Assembly (NCBI GenBank): GCA_015232575.1 | Contig: JADFZL010000004.1 | Coordinates: 202,381 to 266,380 of the forward strand | Direction: 5' to 3' | Origin: Candidatus Rifleibacteriota bacterium | GTDB taxonomy: Bacteria; Muiribacteriota; Ozemobacteria; Ozemobacterales; Ozemobacteraceae | DNA length: 64,000 bases | Part shown: positions 9,303 through 19,149 of the stretch, one piece after another | Layout of the letters: every line of letters starts with the position of its first letter | Position numbering within the stretch: position 1 is the stretch's first letter | Notes under the pieces: model-generated | Told to the model about the DNA's origin: nothing | Databases searched by the model: none | What the model saw: only the letters and a program-made list of their open reading frames with translations | Program-made: the position numbers and the translations under genes

Positions 9303-10271
9303 ATGTTTATTCTGACGAATGCAGTTTATGTTATTTCTGGTCTGATTGCTCTTGTATACAGTGCTGATGTTCTTGTTGTAGGCGCTATTGGTGTGGCAAC
9401 AATTTTCGGGTTGTCACCATTGTTGATTGGTTTAACCATTGTTGCACTGGGAACATCAATGCCTGAACTTATTGTGAGTCTACAGGCAAGTCTTCAGGGA
9501 AACTCAGGCATTGCGGTTGGAAATGTTGTCGGGTCGAATATAGCCAATATTGCTCTTATTCTTGGCATCACAGCTATGGTAACTCCGATAAAGTGTAATC
9601 CTGCAGCGATCAGCCGTGATCTTCCGATTACCATTGCAGTAAGTCTTATACTCTGGATTTTCTGTCTGAACAAAGAATTGTCAAGAATTGAATCTATCTT
9701 TTTTTTGATTATTCTAGTGGGCTACATTATTTATAGTTATCGGTCGTCTCTGGAAGAAAAAAAATCTGAAGGCTCAAATACTATTGAAAGTGACTCTATA
9801 AAAGAAACTTCTCCAAATGGAAAACCGCCAAGTTTTGCTGACAGTTCTTTTAAGATAATCATCGGACTTGTTGGTTTGATGATTGGCGCGAAATTGCTTA
9901 TTGACGGAGCGGTAAATTTTGCAAAATTCCTGAACATTTCAGATGAAATAATCGGATTGACACTTGTTGCTGTTGGAACCTCTCTTCCGGAATTCTTTAC
10001 CTCTTTTATTGCTGCATGGAAAGGCAATGCTGATATTGCAATCGGAAATATTGTAGGTTCAAACCTGCTTAACATTCTTGTTATTCTTGGCATCTGCGGA
10101 ACAATTATTCCGCTTGGAATTTCTGATCACATGATTAAAGTAGACATTCCTGTCATGTTTGGAATTACGCTTCTGAGCCTTCCTTTCATGAGAACAGGCT
10201 TCGTTCTTTCGAAGCTGGAAGGATTTATTTTTCTCGTCATTTATTCGGTGTATACGTATATGCTTTTCTGA
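9303..10271 (+). CDS. Calcium/sodium antiporter (CaCA family, YrbG-like)
   Basis: This inner-membrane cation exchanger of 322 residues has about ten hydrophobic helices in two inverted halves. The duplicated alpha repeats are clear: GTSMPELIVSL with GNVVGSNIANIALILG in the first half, and GTSLPEFFTSF with GNIVGSNLLNILVILG in the second. The conserved Glu residues of GTSxPE coordinate the transported ion. A hydrophilic loop of about 35 residues near 160 separates the halves. Members exchange Ca2+ for Na+ or H+. It is transcribed divergently from the glycosidase-Mla operon across a 292-bp spacer (9011-9302), in which I see no further gene and no convincing paired -35/-10. Confidence 0.92.
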   Translation: MFILTNAVYVISGLIALVYSADVLVVGAIGVATIFGLSPLLIGLTIVALGTSMPELIVSLQASLQGNSGIAVGNVVGSNIANIALILGITAMVTPIKCNPAAISRDLPITIAVSLILWIFCLNKELSRIESIFFLIILVGYIIYSYRSSLEEKKSEGSNTIESDSIKETSPNGKPPSFADSSFKIIIGLVGLMIGAKLLIDGAVNFAKFLNISDEIIGLTLVAVGTSLPEFFTSFIAAWKGNADIAIGNIVGSNLLNILVILGICGTIIPLGISDHMIKVDIPVMFGITLLSLPFMRTGFVLSKLEGFIFLVIYSVYTYMLF

Positions 10272-10397
10272 AGTCTATCTTGCAGATACTAAATAATAGT
10301 TATTTGCAGGTGCGTATTACGGGAATTTTACCGGGCGATTCGCTGATTTATGATTTGCAGGCGTGTCATCCGGAGATGGAAAGGTTTTTGAGAAGTT

Positions 10398-13300
10398 ATG
10401 CAGTTCATTAAACCTGATTCTTTGATGTTTCTGAGCGGTTTTTTTCTCGCGCAGTCTGCATTCTTTTCCCTTTCATCGCTTCCTGAAAAATTCAGCAGAG
10501 TAAGTTGTTTTCTTATATTTATTGTTTCCTCCCTTCTTGCTATAAATTCATGGTTATTCATGTATGGAGCTTCATCAGGTGTTTTGAATATCATCTGGTG
10601 GGTTGCCTTTATTGCATTCCTTGAATTAATCAGGCGAAGGTATATTGAAACAGGTACATTCAAAAGTGAATTGTTGTTGCTTTTCTCAACGATCACTATC
10701 TTTTTCTCTGAAATAGTTTTTTCTGAAACACCCGGAATTATTTTAAGAGTGATTGCGACAGTGGTAATTTTCGTTACCATCTGGCGAAAACATGTTTTTC
10801 CAGATTACAGTTCTGTCCAGAAGCAGGTTTTTAAAAAGCATTCTATTATAGTTCTTTTGATAATGATTTCGCTTGCGGCTTTTCTCATGCCATGGACATC
10901 TCAAAAAAAATATGATTCCGTAAAGCGCAGGGAGCAACTTGGCAAGGCGATATCAATTGCTGCTTCAATTGATCCTGAATATGTTTCCAGACTTGATTTT
11001 ACTTCTGCCGATAAGACAAATCCTGCTTTTAAGATAATCAGGGAAAGAATGGTTGCTTTTGGGCATTTCATTCATCAAAGAAGCATTTACAGCATGAAAT
11101 TGATGGGCGGTCGTGTCTTCTTTGGCCCTGAAAACCTTGATGAATCAGATCCGATGGCTTCTCCTCCGGGTACAGAATACCGGGAAATACCACCAGAAGA
11201 TCTTAAAGCGTTTAAAGATGGTAAACCGGCAGTTTTTGGTCCTGTAAAAGACGAGTATGGAACTTTCATTACTGCAGTGGCACCAATTCTGGACCCACTT
11301 ACCGAAAAGGTCATGGTCCTTATTGGACTTGATATTCCCATTGACGACTGGAACAGGGAAATTGCAGAAGTAAGGCTTTTTCCGCTTTTATATCTTCTGG
11401 TGTTTTCACTTGTTCTGCAGACAGGAATAAACCTTTTCCTCTGGAGAAATAATTCGTTTTTTGTTGAAAAGGCGCATTATCAGCACTTTGCACTTATCCT
11501 GACTCTTCTTACAGGTGTTCTTGTCTCTATACTTGCGGGGTTTTACGCAGATTCCAACAACAAAGAGATACTGAAAGAGAAATTGGAAGATTTCAGTTCA
11601 AAGTATTATCAAATGTTGCGCAGTGAAGTAATTTCCCTCAGAGATGATTTTTTTTATGCTGCAAAAAAACTGAGTGAGAAGGAAACATTTACCAGTGAGG
11701 ATTTTAAATACTTTGTTGAGCATTTTGCAGCCAGGAAGATTGTAAAATCGGTAGAAGTTCTGAAATATCTTAAAAAATCCGACAGAAGTGCTTATGAAGA
11801 ATTGATGCGAAATTCAGGAAATCCTGATTTCACTATTTATGACACGGATAATTCTGAGCCGCAGCAGACAGATAACTCTGGAAATTTCCTGGTGGTGAGT
11901 AATTCGCTGAATTCATTAAGCAGTAAAAATAGAAATGGCCTGAATCTGATGGCAGATTTGAGCATGCGGGATCTCTTTAATTCCGATGAGAGAAAGAATT
12001 ATTTATCAGGAAATTTTATGATGACCCTGGTAGACGAAATAATGCCTCTATCTTTATCGGAAAGAAATGTTCAAAATATTTTGGAATCGGGAATTGTTCT
12101 GATAAAAAAAATAACGGAAAGTCCTTCATTCCTTTCCTGTACAATAAGTCTGGATGGTCTTTTAAAAAGCGTTTTGTCAAAAAACTCAATTGATGATTCA
12201 TCTATTTCATTCGAACTGGTTGATCTTGCTTCAAATGGCGAAGTAATTTCCCTCGCTGTTTACCCTGATAACGGAGTTTCATGGGTGTCGAAACAGTTTG
12301 AAAACGTTGAAAATGGATCTTCTGAAATGGTGAGCGTATTTCCATTCTTTCACCTGAATCATACCATGGCACTAATTGCGTTTCCGGGTGAAAACTTTTA
12401 TAAATCTCCAGCACTTATGTCGCCACTTGGAATTATCTTTTCAGGACTCTTGCTGACGATTATTCTCCTTGTATTTTTCCATTTAAACTATCATCGATGT
12501 TTTAATGAATTTATTTCTGAAATTGAGACTCTGAAAATGATTCTTAATGCTATGCCCGATCCAATATTAATTCAGAGCCTCAATCAGAGAACCGTTTTTA
12601 CAAATACTGCCGGAAATATTTTCATGCAGAAAGAGCCACTGATTGAGATGTCTGACAGATGCTTCAAAGAAGCATTGCACCTGATTATTTCTGAAAGAAA
12701 AGACATTGTTGAGTTCGATGAAGATCTTGAAAAAATGTCTTTGCATTTTGAGTTTCGTGGATTGCCGGTATATGACAATAAGGGCAGATTATCCCTTGTA
12801 ATCTCCCTGATAAGAGATATTACAAGCCGCTTTCGCACAGATGAGGCATTGAGACATAGTATGCAGAAGTATAAGCTTCTGTTTACGGAAATGATGAACG
12901 GTTTTGCATTGCACGAGATTATCACAGATAAAGACGGAAAGCCCTGTGATTATCGTTTTCTTGAGGTGAACCCTGCTTTCGAAAAACTTACAAATCTCAA
13001 GGCGGAAAAACTATTGGGGAAAACAGTTCTTGAGGTTTTTCCAAAAACAGAGAAATACTGGATAGAAAACTATGGTAGTGTCGCATTAAAAGGTGAATCT
13101 GCCTATTTTGAACAATATTCCGGGACACTTGATAAAACATTTGAAGTAAGGGCTTTCTGTCCACGAAAAGGAGAATTCGCATGCATTGTTGATGATGTAA
13201 CTATGAGAAAGCATGCAGAGCATAATCTGGCTAAGAGAGTCCATCTTCAGAAAGTCTTAATGGAAGTTGCCTCTGAATTTATTAACTGTCCGATTGAAAG

Positions 13301-15347
13301 GATTGTTGAAGTAATTCAGATCGCACTTTTAAGGGTTGGAAAGTTTGTTGGTGTGGACAGAGCGAAAGTGTATGATTATGATTTTTCCGATAACCTGGCC
13401 AGAAATACCTACGAATGGCGCGGTGACGGATCTTCCTGGAGGAAAAGCCAGAATATTCCCATTGATATTCTTTCTGAAGTGCTTTCCTGCCACCAGAAAG
13501 GGAAAACATGGTATTTTGCAGATGACAGGGAAAGCCCTGTTTCTGAGCAGCTGAAAGATTATTTTAGAAAAAATAATATTAAATCAATTATTACTTTGCC
13601 AAAAGTTTATCTTGAAAGTTGCTATGGTTTCATTTCCTTTGAAACTGATTCTTATATTAAAATCTGGGAAGACTATGAAATAGACTTTTTGAAGATTCTT
13701 GCAGAAATTATTATTAATGTTGAGAAGCGACGGCAATACGAAGATTCCCTTATTCAGGCACGTCAGTTAGCGGAATCAGCGACAAGGGCAAAAAATCTGT
13801 TTCTTGCTAATGTCAGTCATGAGATTCGAACACCCATGAATGGTGTAATAGGCATGACTTCAATTCTTGCAGATACACCTCTTACGACCAAACAACGTGA
13901 ATTCCTTGATATAGTAAAATCCAGCAGCGAACATCTGTTGACTCTTTTGAATGATATTCTGGATGTTTCTAAAATTGAGGCAGAAAAAATCACTTTGGAA
14001 GCTATTGATTTTGATTTGAGAGTCTGCGTAGAAGATACACTTGACGCATTTGCACTCAAGGCAGATGAAAAGGGACTTGAGCTGATTTGTAATTTTGATC
14101 TGCCTTTTGATACGAGAGTTCGTGGAGATCCTGGGAGATTGAGGCAGATTTTGATTAATCTGCTTGGAAACGCGATAAAATTTACTTCTTCAGGTGAAGT
14201 TTCTCTTAGAGCATCAAAAACTTTCGAAATTGAAGAAAAAGCAACTTTCAGGTTTGAGATTCGCGATACGGGTATTGGAATTCCTTCTGAGACTGAATAT
14301 GATTTATTTGAACCATTTACTCAGGTTGATTCATCAACAACCAGGAAATTTGGTGGAACAGGGCTTGGTTTGTGCATATCCAAAAAACTCTGCAAGCTCA
14401 TGTCCGGAGAGATTGGCTACGAAAGCATACCTGAAGAAGGTTCCATGTTCTGGTTTACGGTTGTTCTTGATAAGCAGCCAGCAACAGTTGTTGAAAATAA
14501 GTATGTAAGACCCAGCCTCAAAGATAAAAAGTTTCTTATTGTTGACGATAACGATACTTGTCGTAAAGTCTTCTATAACTATCTTATTTCCTGGGGATGC
14601 AGATGTGAACTTGCAAATGATGGATTCCAGGCGATGGTGATGTTGGAAAAAGCTGCTGATGAGTCTGATCCGTTTGATGTAGTGCTTCTTGACTATCAGA
14701 TGCCAGGCATGGATGGAATGGAAACAGGAGCTTCAATAAAGAAAAATCAGAAGCTTTCCTCCGCGCAGCTTATTGTTCTAACATCGCAAGCTCAGCGCGG
14801 CGATGGAGATCGGTTCCAGAAAGCAGGATTTTCCGGTTATCTTGGGAAACCGGTCAGAAAGCTTGAATTGAGAGATTGTATTGAAATCGTTCTTTCAGAT
14901 TCTTTGTCTGGAAAAAAAGACTCGGAAAGGAAACTTGTCACGACACACCTTATTTCTGAAGAAAAAAAGCTTAACTCGAATATTTTGATTGCTGAAGACA
15001 ATATCACAAACCAGAAAGTTGCTCTGGCAATTATGGAAAAGATAGGTTACAGAGCAGATATTGTTGAAAGTGGGGCTGAAGCACTACAAGCTCTTGAGAA
15101 AAAATCTTATGATCTTGTTCTCATGGATTGCCAGATGCCGGAAATGGATGGATACGAGGCTACACGAGCAATTCGGAGCGGAAAGTATGAAGTAAAGGAT
15201 CCAGCTATTGTAGTTATCGCTATGACTGCGAATGCTCTTGAAGGCGACAGAGAAAAGTGTCTGGAATGTGGAATGAATGACTATATTTCCAAGCCACTTT
15301 TCCCTAAACAGCTTTTGGCAATTATTAAAAAGTGGCTTAAAGGATGA
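10398..15347 (+). CDS. Large membrane hybrid histidine kinase (Cache-like, CHASE, 2 PAS, GAF, HisKA, HATPase, 2 REC)
   Basis: This 1649-residue kinase begins with about six transmembrane segments (residues 10-175), then an extracytoplasmic Cache-like domain (about 180-320). Two more helices follow, then a CHASE-like sensor (about 385-670) and a final helice at 676-700. The cytoplasmic part has two PAS domains (about 710-830 and 835-955), GAF (about 985-1110), HisKA with phospho-acceptor His1141 in SHEIRTP, HATPase (N-box near 1253, GTGLGL G-box), and two intact receivers with Asp1432 and Asp1577. Both receivers keep the conserved Lys. Two periplasmic sensor modules in one protein is unusual. 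No response regulator is adjacent, so the output is unknown. The 3' end overlaps convergent nadC by 11 bases. Confidence 0.93.
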   Translation: MQFIKPDSLMFLSGFFLAQSAFFSLSSLPEKFSRVSCFLIFIVSSLLAINSWLFMYGASSGVLNIIWWVAFIAFLELIRRRYIETGTFKSELLLLFSTITIFFSEIVFSETPGIILRVIATVVIFVTIWRKHVFPDYSSVQKQVFKKHSIIVLLIMISLAAFLMPWTSQKKYDSVKRREQLGKAISIAASIDPEYVSRLDFTSADKTNPAFKIIRERMVAFGHFIHQRSIYSMKLMGGRVFFGPENLDESDPMASPPGTEYREIPPEDLKAFKDGKPAVFGPVKDEYGTFITAVAPILDPLTEKVMVLIGLDIPIDDWNREIAEVRLFPLLYLLVFSLVLQTGINLFLWRNNSFFVEKAHYQHFALILTLLTGVLVSILAGFYADSNNKEILKEKLEDFSSKYYQMLRSEVISLRDDFFYAAKKLSEKETFTSEDFKYFVEHFAARKIVKSVEVLKYLKKSDRSAYEELMRNSGNPDFTIYDTDNSEPQQTDNSGNFLVVSNSLNSLSSKNRNGLNLMADLSMRDLFNSDERKNYLSGNFMMTLVDEIMPLSLSERNVQNILESGIVLIKKITESPSFLSCTISLDGLLKSVLSKNSIDDSSISFELVDLASNGEVISLAVYPDNGVSWVSKQFENVENGSSEMVSVFPFFHLNHTMALIAFPGENFYKSPALMSPLGIIFSGLLLTIILLVFFHLNYHRCFNEFISEIETLKMILNAMPDPILIQSLNQRTVFTNTAGNIFMQKEPLIEMSDRCFKEALHLIISERKDIVEFDEDLEKMSLHFEFRGLPVYDNKGRLSLVISLIRDITSRFRTDEALRHSMQKYKLLFTEMMNGFALHEIITDKDGKPCDYRFLEVNPAFEKLTNLKAEKLLGKTVLEVFPKTEKYWIENYGSVALKGESAYFEQYSGTLDKTFEVRAFCPRKGEFACIVDDVTMRKHAEHNLAKRVHLQKVLMEVASEFINCPIERIVEVIQIALLRVGKFVGVDRAKVYDYDFSDNLARNTYEWRGDGSSWRKSQNIPIDILSEVLSCHQKGKTWYFADDRESPVSEQLKDYFRKNNIKSIITLPKVYLESCYGFISFETDSYIKIWEDYEIDFLKILAEIIINVEKRRQYEDSLIQARQLAESATRAKNLFLANVSHEIRTPMNGVIGMTSILADTPLTTKQREFLDIVKSSSEHLLTLLNDILDVSKIEAEKITLEAIDFDLRVCVEDTLDAFALKADEKGLELICNFDLPFDTRVRGDPGRLRQILINLLGNAIKFTSSGEVSLRASKTFEIEEKATFRFEIRDTGIGIPSETEYDLFEPFTQVDSSTTRKFGGTGLGLCISKKLCKLMSGEIGYESIPEEGSMFWFTVVLDKQPATVVENKYVRPSLKDKKFLIVDDNDTCRKVFYNYLISWGCRCELANDGFQAMVMLEKAADESDPFDVVLLDYQMPGMDGMETGASIKKNQKLSSAQLIVLTSQAQRGDGDRFQKAGFSGYLGKPVRKLELRDCIEIVLSDSLSGKKDSERKLVTTHLISEEKKLNSNILIAEDNITNQKVALAIMEKIGYRADIVESGAEALQALEKKSYDLVLMDCQMPEMDGYEATRAIRSGKYEVKDPAIVVIAMTANALEGDREKCLECGMNDYISKPLFPKQLLAIIKKWLKG

Positions 15348-16191
15348 TCTTCATTGAGATATCCATTGCAGGGGCAGAATGTGTAACTGCGCCAACAGAT
15401 ATGTAGTCAACGCCTGTTTCTGCCGCTTTGCGGACAGTTTCCAGCGTTATTCCACCAGACGCTTCAAGTGGAATTTTCGGGATTTTCCCTGATCCTGCTT
15501 CAACACACTGTTTCATTAAATCCGGTGGCATATTGTCAAGCATTATCATGTCGGGCATGGCTTCCAGGGCTTGTCTGAATTGGATAAAACTGCTGACTTC
15601 AACTTCAACTTTTACAGCCGGACCTGTTGATTTTCTTGCCTGCTGAATTGCCAGTCCGATATTTCCACCCATGGCAGTTATGTGGTTGTCTTTCAGCATA
15701 ATCATGTCGTAGAGTCCGAAGCGATGATTTACGCCGCCGCCGTCTCTTACCGCTGCTTTTTCAAGTGCCCGCATTCCGGGAGTGGTTTTTCTGGTATCAA
15801 GAATTTTACAATTTGTACCGCTTACAGCTTGAACATATTTGTTTGTAAGAGTTGCAACGCCCGATAATCTCTGAAGAAGATTCAGCAGAGTCCTTTCAGA
15901 AGTCAGCAGAATTCCAACGGAAGCTTCTATTTTTGCAACAGAAGTTCCAGCGTGAATTTTTTCACCATCTCTGGCAGAAAAATTTATATGAAAAGAGTTT
16001 TTCCCTGCAACTTGCTGAAGAACCTTTTCAATAAGCCATAAACCGCTAATAATACCGTCTGTTTTGACAAGAACATTACCTGAAGCTTTTTTTGCGGCTG
16101 ATTCAGAGAGTGAACAGACCGAAATGTCTCTTCCCGCAGGACCAAGGTCTTCAGACAATATCTCAGTTATGAAACTATCAATGTTACTCAT
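15337..16191 (-). CDS. nadC: Nicotinate-nucleotide pyrophosphorylase (quinolinate phosphoribosyltransferase)
   Basis: NadC converts quinolinate and PRPP to nicotinate mononucleotide, CO2 and pyrophosphate in NAD biosynthesis. Visible signatures are LTSERTLLNLLQRLSGVAT, LDTRKTTPGMRALEKAAVRDGGG with the His-Arg active site (GVNHRFGLYD), LKDNHI, VEVEVSS, IMLDNM, and the C-terminal LEASGGI with ISVGAVTHS phosphate-binding elements. I chose the ATG at 16191 (284 residues, normal for the family). An upstream in-frame TTG at 16257 would add 22 non-conserved residues and overlap the phospholipase gene's stop. nadA and nadB are not in the window. Confidence 0.93.
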   Translation of the reverse strand: MSNIDSFITEILSEDLGPAGRDISVCSLSESAAKKASGNVLVKTDGIISGLWLIEKVLQQVAGKNSFHINFSARDGEKIHAGTSVAKIEASVGILLTSERTLLNLLQRLSGVATLTNKYVQAVSGTNCKILDTRKTTPGMRALEKAAVRDGGGVNHRFGLYDMIMLKDNHITAMGGNIGLAIQQARKSTGPAVKVEVEVSSFIQFRQALEAMPDMIMLDNMPPDLMKQCVEAGSGKIPKIPLEASGGITLETVRKAAETGVDYISVGAVTHSAPAMDISMKIIL

Positions 16192-16253
16192 AAAAGTACA
16201 ACGTCTCCCTGTTGCTATTATAAATTCAAACAGTTTATCTTTTGATCTGCGGA

Positions 16254-18176
16254 TCAACGTTGCGAAGCTTTTTCCGCTAATTTTTCTATCCGGTCGAGCA
16301 ATTCCTGAGCTTTTTTTGAATCAGTTTCTGAATCAGGAGTTGCGTGCGCAATCTTGTACTTTAAAATTGATTTAATCTCAGAGAAACCGCCCGTGATGTC
16401 AGACGAATAATTCAAATTAGCTTTTCCAAAACTTTCAACAAAGACTATTGCTTCTTCAATGCGGCGATAGTTTCCATTTTTTGCGGCTTCGCACAGAATG
16501 GCGTTTAATTTCAGATTTAATCCGAGAAGTTTTTCCCTGCGGGATACTATTTCATATTCCGGAAGTCTTGATTCCATGCCGACAAGAGTTGTGTTCACGC
16601 GACGAATAAATTTCAGAAGTTCTTGAAAACTTTCATCGCTGGCCGGATCAAGAATTGAAATTGTCGGATGATATTCGAATGGCAGAAATTTCTTCGCTGT
16701 TCCGGCAGGTAAAGCAGAGCACAAAAGAGAATACTTTCCGGCAAGTTCTGGTAATTTCAGATTTTTAAATCTTATGACCAGCCAGGATTTTGGACCAAAC
16801 CCCTGTATTGCTGCATTTCTGAGGAAAAACCCTTTTTGATTGAGTTCAACCTTTTCTGAAGCGGTGGTGTCTTTTCCGCATCTGATGATACTAATTTCCC
16901 CGATGCTTGTTCCGTCTGTCTTCCAGCGTGCAGGAAACTCAAAATGAAGATCTCTGATGCTTTTTCCGTTTCCAAATACTATCATTTCAGCTTCTTCAAG
17001 AACAGTCGAGGCAAAGGGAAAATCGCTGTAGTTTAAATGAGCAGAGGCAAATGTCGTTTTGGAAAAGAATCTGAAAAACTGATTTCGATATGCGAGCGCA
17101 GCTTCTTTGGAATATAGAATCACTATATTCTCGTCATTATTTCTGTTTCCGTTGCTGGAAGCGTTTTGGGAACCAAGTACTACAATGGGATTTTCTCCCA
17201 TCGGATCAACAATAAATATTTTATGATGGAATTTTCCTTCGCCAGAGTAGATCAGTGCAGGAACTTCAGCTTCGGTCAGTTTTGAAAACTCACCGAATGG
17301 CCCGGTGCTGCGGTAAAGGATGCGGTCAAACACACCTTGTACTTTTACTCCGCTTTGATGTTTCTTTATAAGGATATCGCCAAGGTCATCAGCCGTAAAT
17401 GCGAATTGCATGAATAATATCTCGCTTTTAGCATTTGTAAGTATTTCTGCAATTCTTCCATTTGGATTGTCTTCCGGAGCAAAGAAAACTTCAATTTTAT
17501 CATCTCCGATTTTTGAAACTTGTGCAGTGCGATTTTTCGGAGAATTGATTCCAAAACTACGTTTATCAAACATCTCCTCAAACTCTTCGCTGAAAGTCTT
17601 TGCAAGATCAACCGAAGCAAGTATCACAGCACTGTTCGGATTTTTATACGAGCAAGTGTCAGTCAGATTATAGCTGCCTGTCCAGACCCTCGCGGAGTCA
17701 GAAATTGCAAACTTATTGTGCATGAGAGATGCACGTCCGTTATCATCTTTAACTTCTATGCCGGCGTCAACTAATCTTTTAACAAATGGATTCAATGCTC
17801 CTGAAGCAAGACCCGTACCGACTGTTTCAGGCTCCGGTTCATCTGTGTGGGGCGATTTCCCTTTGATGTACCTGTTTGGATCATAATAGTAATTATCATT
17901 GTCAACGACGATCCGAATTTTTACTCCACGTTGTTTTGCCTTTATAAGCGAATCGATTATATTATCAAGTCTGAATTCATAGAAAGCCATATCCAGAGTT
18001 TCTTTCGTCTGATTGACAAACCTGATAAACTTGTCATCAAGGCCGAAAGCCCTTTCGTCATCAGGCCCGAAGAATATCTGCACCGGTTTTTCTTCTGCAA
18101 TACATGCAGAAGAAAGCTGAAACAGGTAAAAGGCTAATATTGTCAGCGAACATACTTTGTTTATGATCTTTATCAT
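16254..18176 (-). CDS. Exported phospholipase D-like protein with two HKD motifs
   Basis: The 640-residue product has a cleavable signal peptide (residues 1-27, ending at ACIA-EE) and two PLD-family catalytic motifs. The first is H153-x-K155-x4-D160 followed by GSYNLTD; the second is H317-x-K319-x4-D324 followed by GSQNASSNGN and NDENIVI. Such proteins hydrolyse phosphodiester bonds in phospholipids or nucleic acids through a phospho-His intermediate. The bacterial extracellular two-domain group also includes nucleases and cardiolipin-synthase-like enzymes, so the substrate is uncertain. Residues 360-640 form a C-terminal beta plus helical region I do not recognise. A good ribosome-binding site (GAGGAG) precedes the ATG. 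Its 3' end lies 62 bases ahead of the preferred nadC start. Confidence 0.88.
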   Translation of the reverse strand: MIKIINKVCSLTILAFYLFQLSSACIAEEKPVQIFFGPDDERAFGLDDKFIRFVNQTKETLDMAFYEFRLDNIIDSLIKAKQRGVKIRIVVDNDNYYYDPNRYIKGKSPHTDEPEPETVGTGLASGALNPFVKRLVDAGIEVKDDNGRASLMHNKFAISDSARVWTGSYNLTDTCSYKNPNSAVILASVDLAKTFSEEFEEMFDKRSFGINSPKNRTAQVSKIGDDKIEVFFAPEDNPNGRIAEILTNAKSEILFMQFAFTADDLGDILIKKHQSGVKVQGVFDRILYRSTGPFGEFSKLTEAEVPALIYSGEGKFHHKIFIVDPMGENPIVVLGSQNASSNGNRNNDENIVILYSKEAALAYRNQFFRFFSKTTFASAHLNYSDFPFASTVLEEAEMIVFGNGKSIRDLHFEFPARWKTDGTSIGEISIIRCGKDTTASEKVELNQKGFFLRNAAIQGFGPKSWLVIRFKNLKLPELAGKYSLLCSALPAGTAKKFLPFEYHPTISILDPASDESFQELLKFIRRVNTTLVGMESRLPEYEIVSRREKLLGLNLKLNAILCEAAKNGNYRRIEEAIVFVESFGKANLNYSSDITGGFSEIKSILKYKIAHATPDSETDSKKAQELLDRIEKLAEKASQR

Positions 18177-18373
18177 TCCAAAATCTCCTCAATACTCTTT
18201 ACATTTAAGCCAGCCATTCCATCCCTCTACCCGGCGTTTCCGCATGAGAGGAAAACCAAGTTTCTGTGAAGATTAAAATAAACATATCTTCGTCTGTTAA
18301 GTATAGCAGATGCATGAATTTCCCGGAACATGAAAAAGCAACAAAAAAACTATGGTTTCTTCTTCAACAGATA

Positions 18374-18402
18374 TTGAAAAATAAAAATCAGTATGGTATA
18401 CT
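18374..18402 (+). promoter_or_regulatory. Sigma70-type promoter of tRNA-Gly
   Basis: TTGAAA (18374-18379) and TATACT (18397-18402) are separated by exactly 17 bases, with an extended -10 (TGG before TATACT). The tRNA starts 17 bases after the -10, placing transcription start around 18409. Confidence 0.8.
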
Positions 18403-18418
18403 GGTCCGGAGTAAGAAT

Positions 18419-18491
18419 GCGGGAATAACTCAGTTGGCAGAGTGCTAGCTTCCCAAGCTGGATGTCGCGGGTTCGACCCCCGTTTCCCGCT
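18419..18491 (+). tRNA. tRNA-Gly (anticodon CCC)
   Basis: A complete 73-base cloverleaf is readable by eye. The acceptor stem is GCGGGAA/TTCCCGC, the D arm ACTC...GAGT, and the anticodon stem CTAGC/GCTGG. The loop TTCCCAA gives anticodon CCC, which reads GGG glycine codons. The T arm is GCGGG/CCCGT around TTCGACC. The 3' CCA is not encoded (TCT follows). It has its own promoter and is followed 5 bases later by a strong terminator hairpin, so it is a single-gene unit. Confidence 0.95.
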
Positions 18492-18496
18492 CTGCA

Positions 18497-18534
18497 AAAT
18501 CCCCCTGAATCTGGCTCCAGATCAGGGGGATTTG
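18497..18534 (+). terminator. Rho-independent terminator after tRNA-Gly
   Basis: A long hairpin pairs 18497-18514 with 18517-18533 (AAATCCCCCTGA against TCAGGGGGATTT, plus ATCTGG against CCAGAT) with one bulged base and a 2-base loop. It ends in TTTG. The stem is strong but the U tract is short. Confidence 0.75.
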
Positions 18535-18651
18535 CTTTCAGGGAAATAAGCCTGTGCACCATTTTGTGCACCAAGGTTGAAGATCACTGATTTAATGTTT
18601 TTTTGTAGGCGTCCAATATTTTTCATGAACTCATGAATAATCAATTCAGCC

Positions 18652-19041
18652 CTAATTACTCTCTATTATTTGCCAGTACCCTTCTTTCCTGCCGCCTACC
18701 CGACGCAAGAAACCTTCAAATTGGAGTTTCTGAATATTGCGTTGAACGGAACGTTCCGTGATGCCAATCTTCTCGGCCATCTCTGTAATAGTGATAGATG
18801 GATTTTCCCGACAGGCATCCAGAATTATACCCGACGTTTTCCCGACGTTTTCCCGACGTTTTCCCGACACGTTTTCGGAAACTGTCGCAAAATCATTCCC
18901 CCTGCTATTCGAAACAGCACTTTCGGAAGGCTCTGCCTTCAGCAGTTCAACCGCTACACCGCCGGACCGTTCAATGATGATTGGTTTTGGCAAACCAGCC
19001 TTTTTGCACGCTTTTGTAATTTTCTCAACGCCGCGAATCAT
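18652..19041 (-). pseudogene. C-terminal remnant of an AlbA_2/AAA_4 (RecG-like) DNA-binding protein
   Basis: The 129 residues correspond to only the C-terminal end of a widespread 400-500 residue family that carries an AlbA_2 (Schlafen-type) domain and a divergent ATP-binding domain. The first 35 residues (GVEKITKACKKAGLPKP) match the end of that domain. A linker of short repeats follows, then a winged helix (ITITEMAEKIGITERSVQRNIQKL) ending in the typical GGRKEGYWQII tail. An in-frame TGA lies 5 codons upstream of the ATG and nothing recognisable precedes it, so the N-terminal three-quarters is missing. A short transcription-factor-like product from the ATG cannot be excluded. It lies 160 bp from tRNA-Gly, a typical place for element remnants. 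Confidence 0.65.
18830..18869. repeat. 11-bp tandem repeat inside the gene remnant
   Basis: The unit CCCGACGTTTT occurs three times in exact tandem (18830-18840, 18841-18851, 18852-18862) plus a 7-base partial copy. Because 11 is not a multiple of three, each unit is read in a different frame (GKRR, ENVG, KTSG), and any unit gain or loss would shift the downstream winged helix out of frame. Confidence 0.9.
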
Positions 19042-19149
19042 GGCCTGATTCAGTCACGATCATTCGCATAAGAAGCATTAACTCACGAATTAAAAAACAA
19101 CTATTTGCCCGAAGCATTATAAAGTTCACTTGCAGCGATGAAAACTAAA

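Noticed and set aside
18297..18574. Two minus-strand open frames across the tRNA (with GNGGRTRDIQLG-type peptides)
   Set aside because: They are the antisense translation of tRNA-Gly, a well-known source of spurious proteins.
18830..18869. Tandem repeats as a possible CRISPR array
   Set aside because: Units are 11 bp and directly abutting, with no spacers; the same applies to the 15-bp units at 37925-37969.
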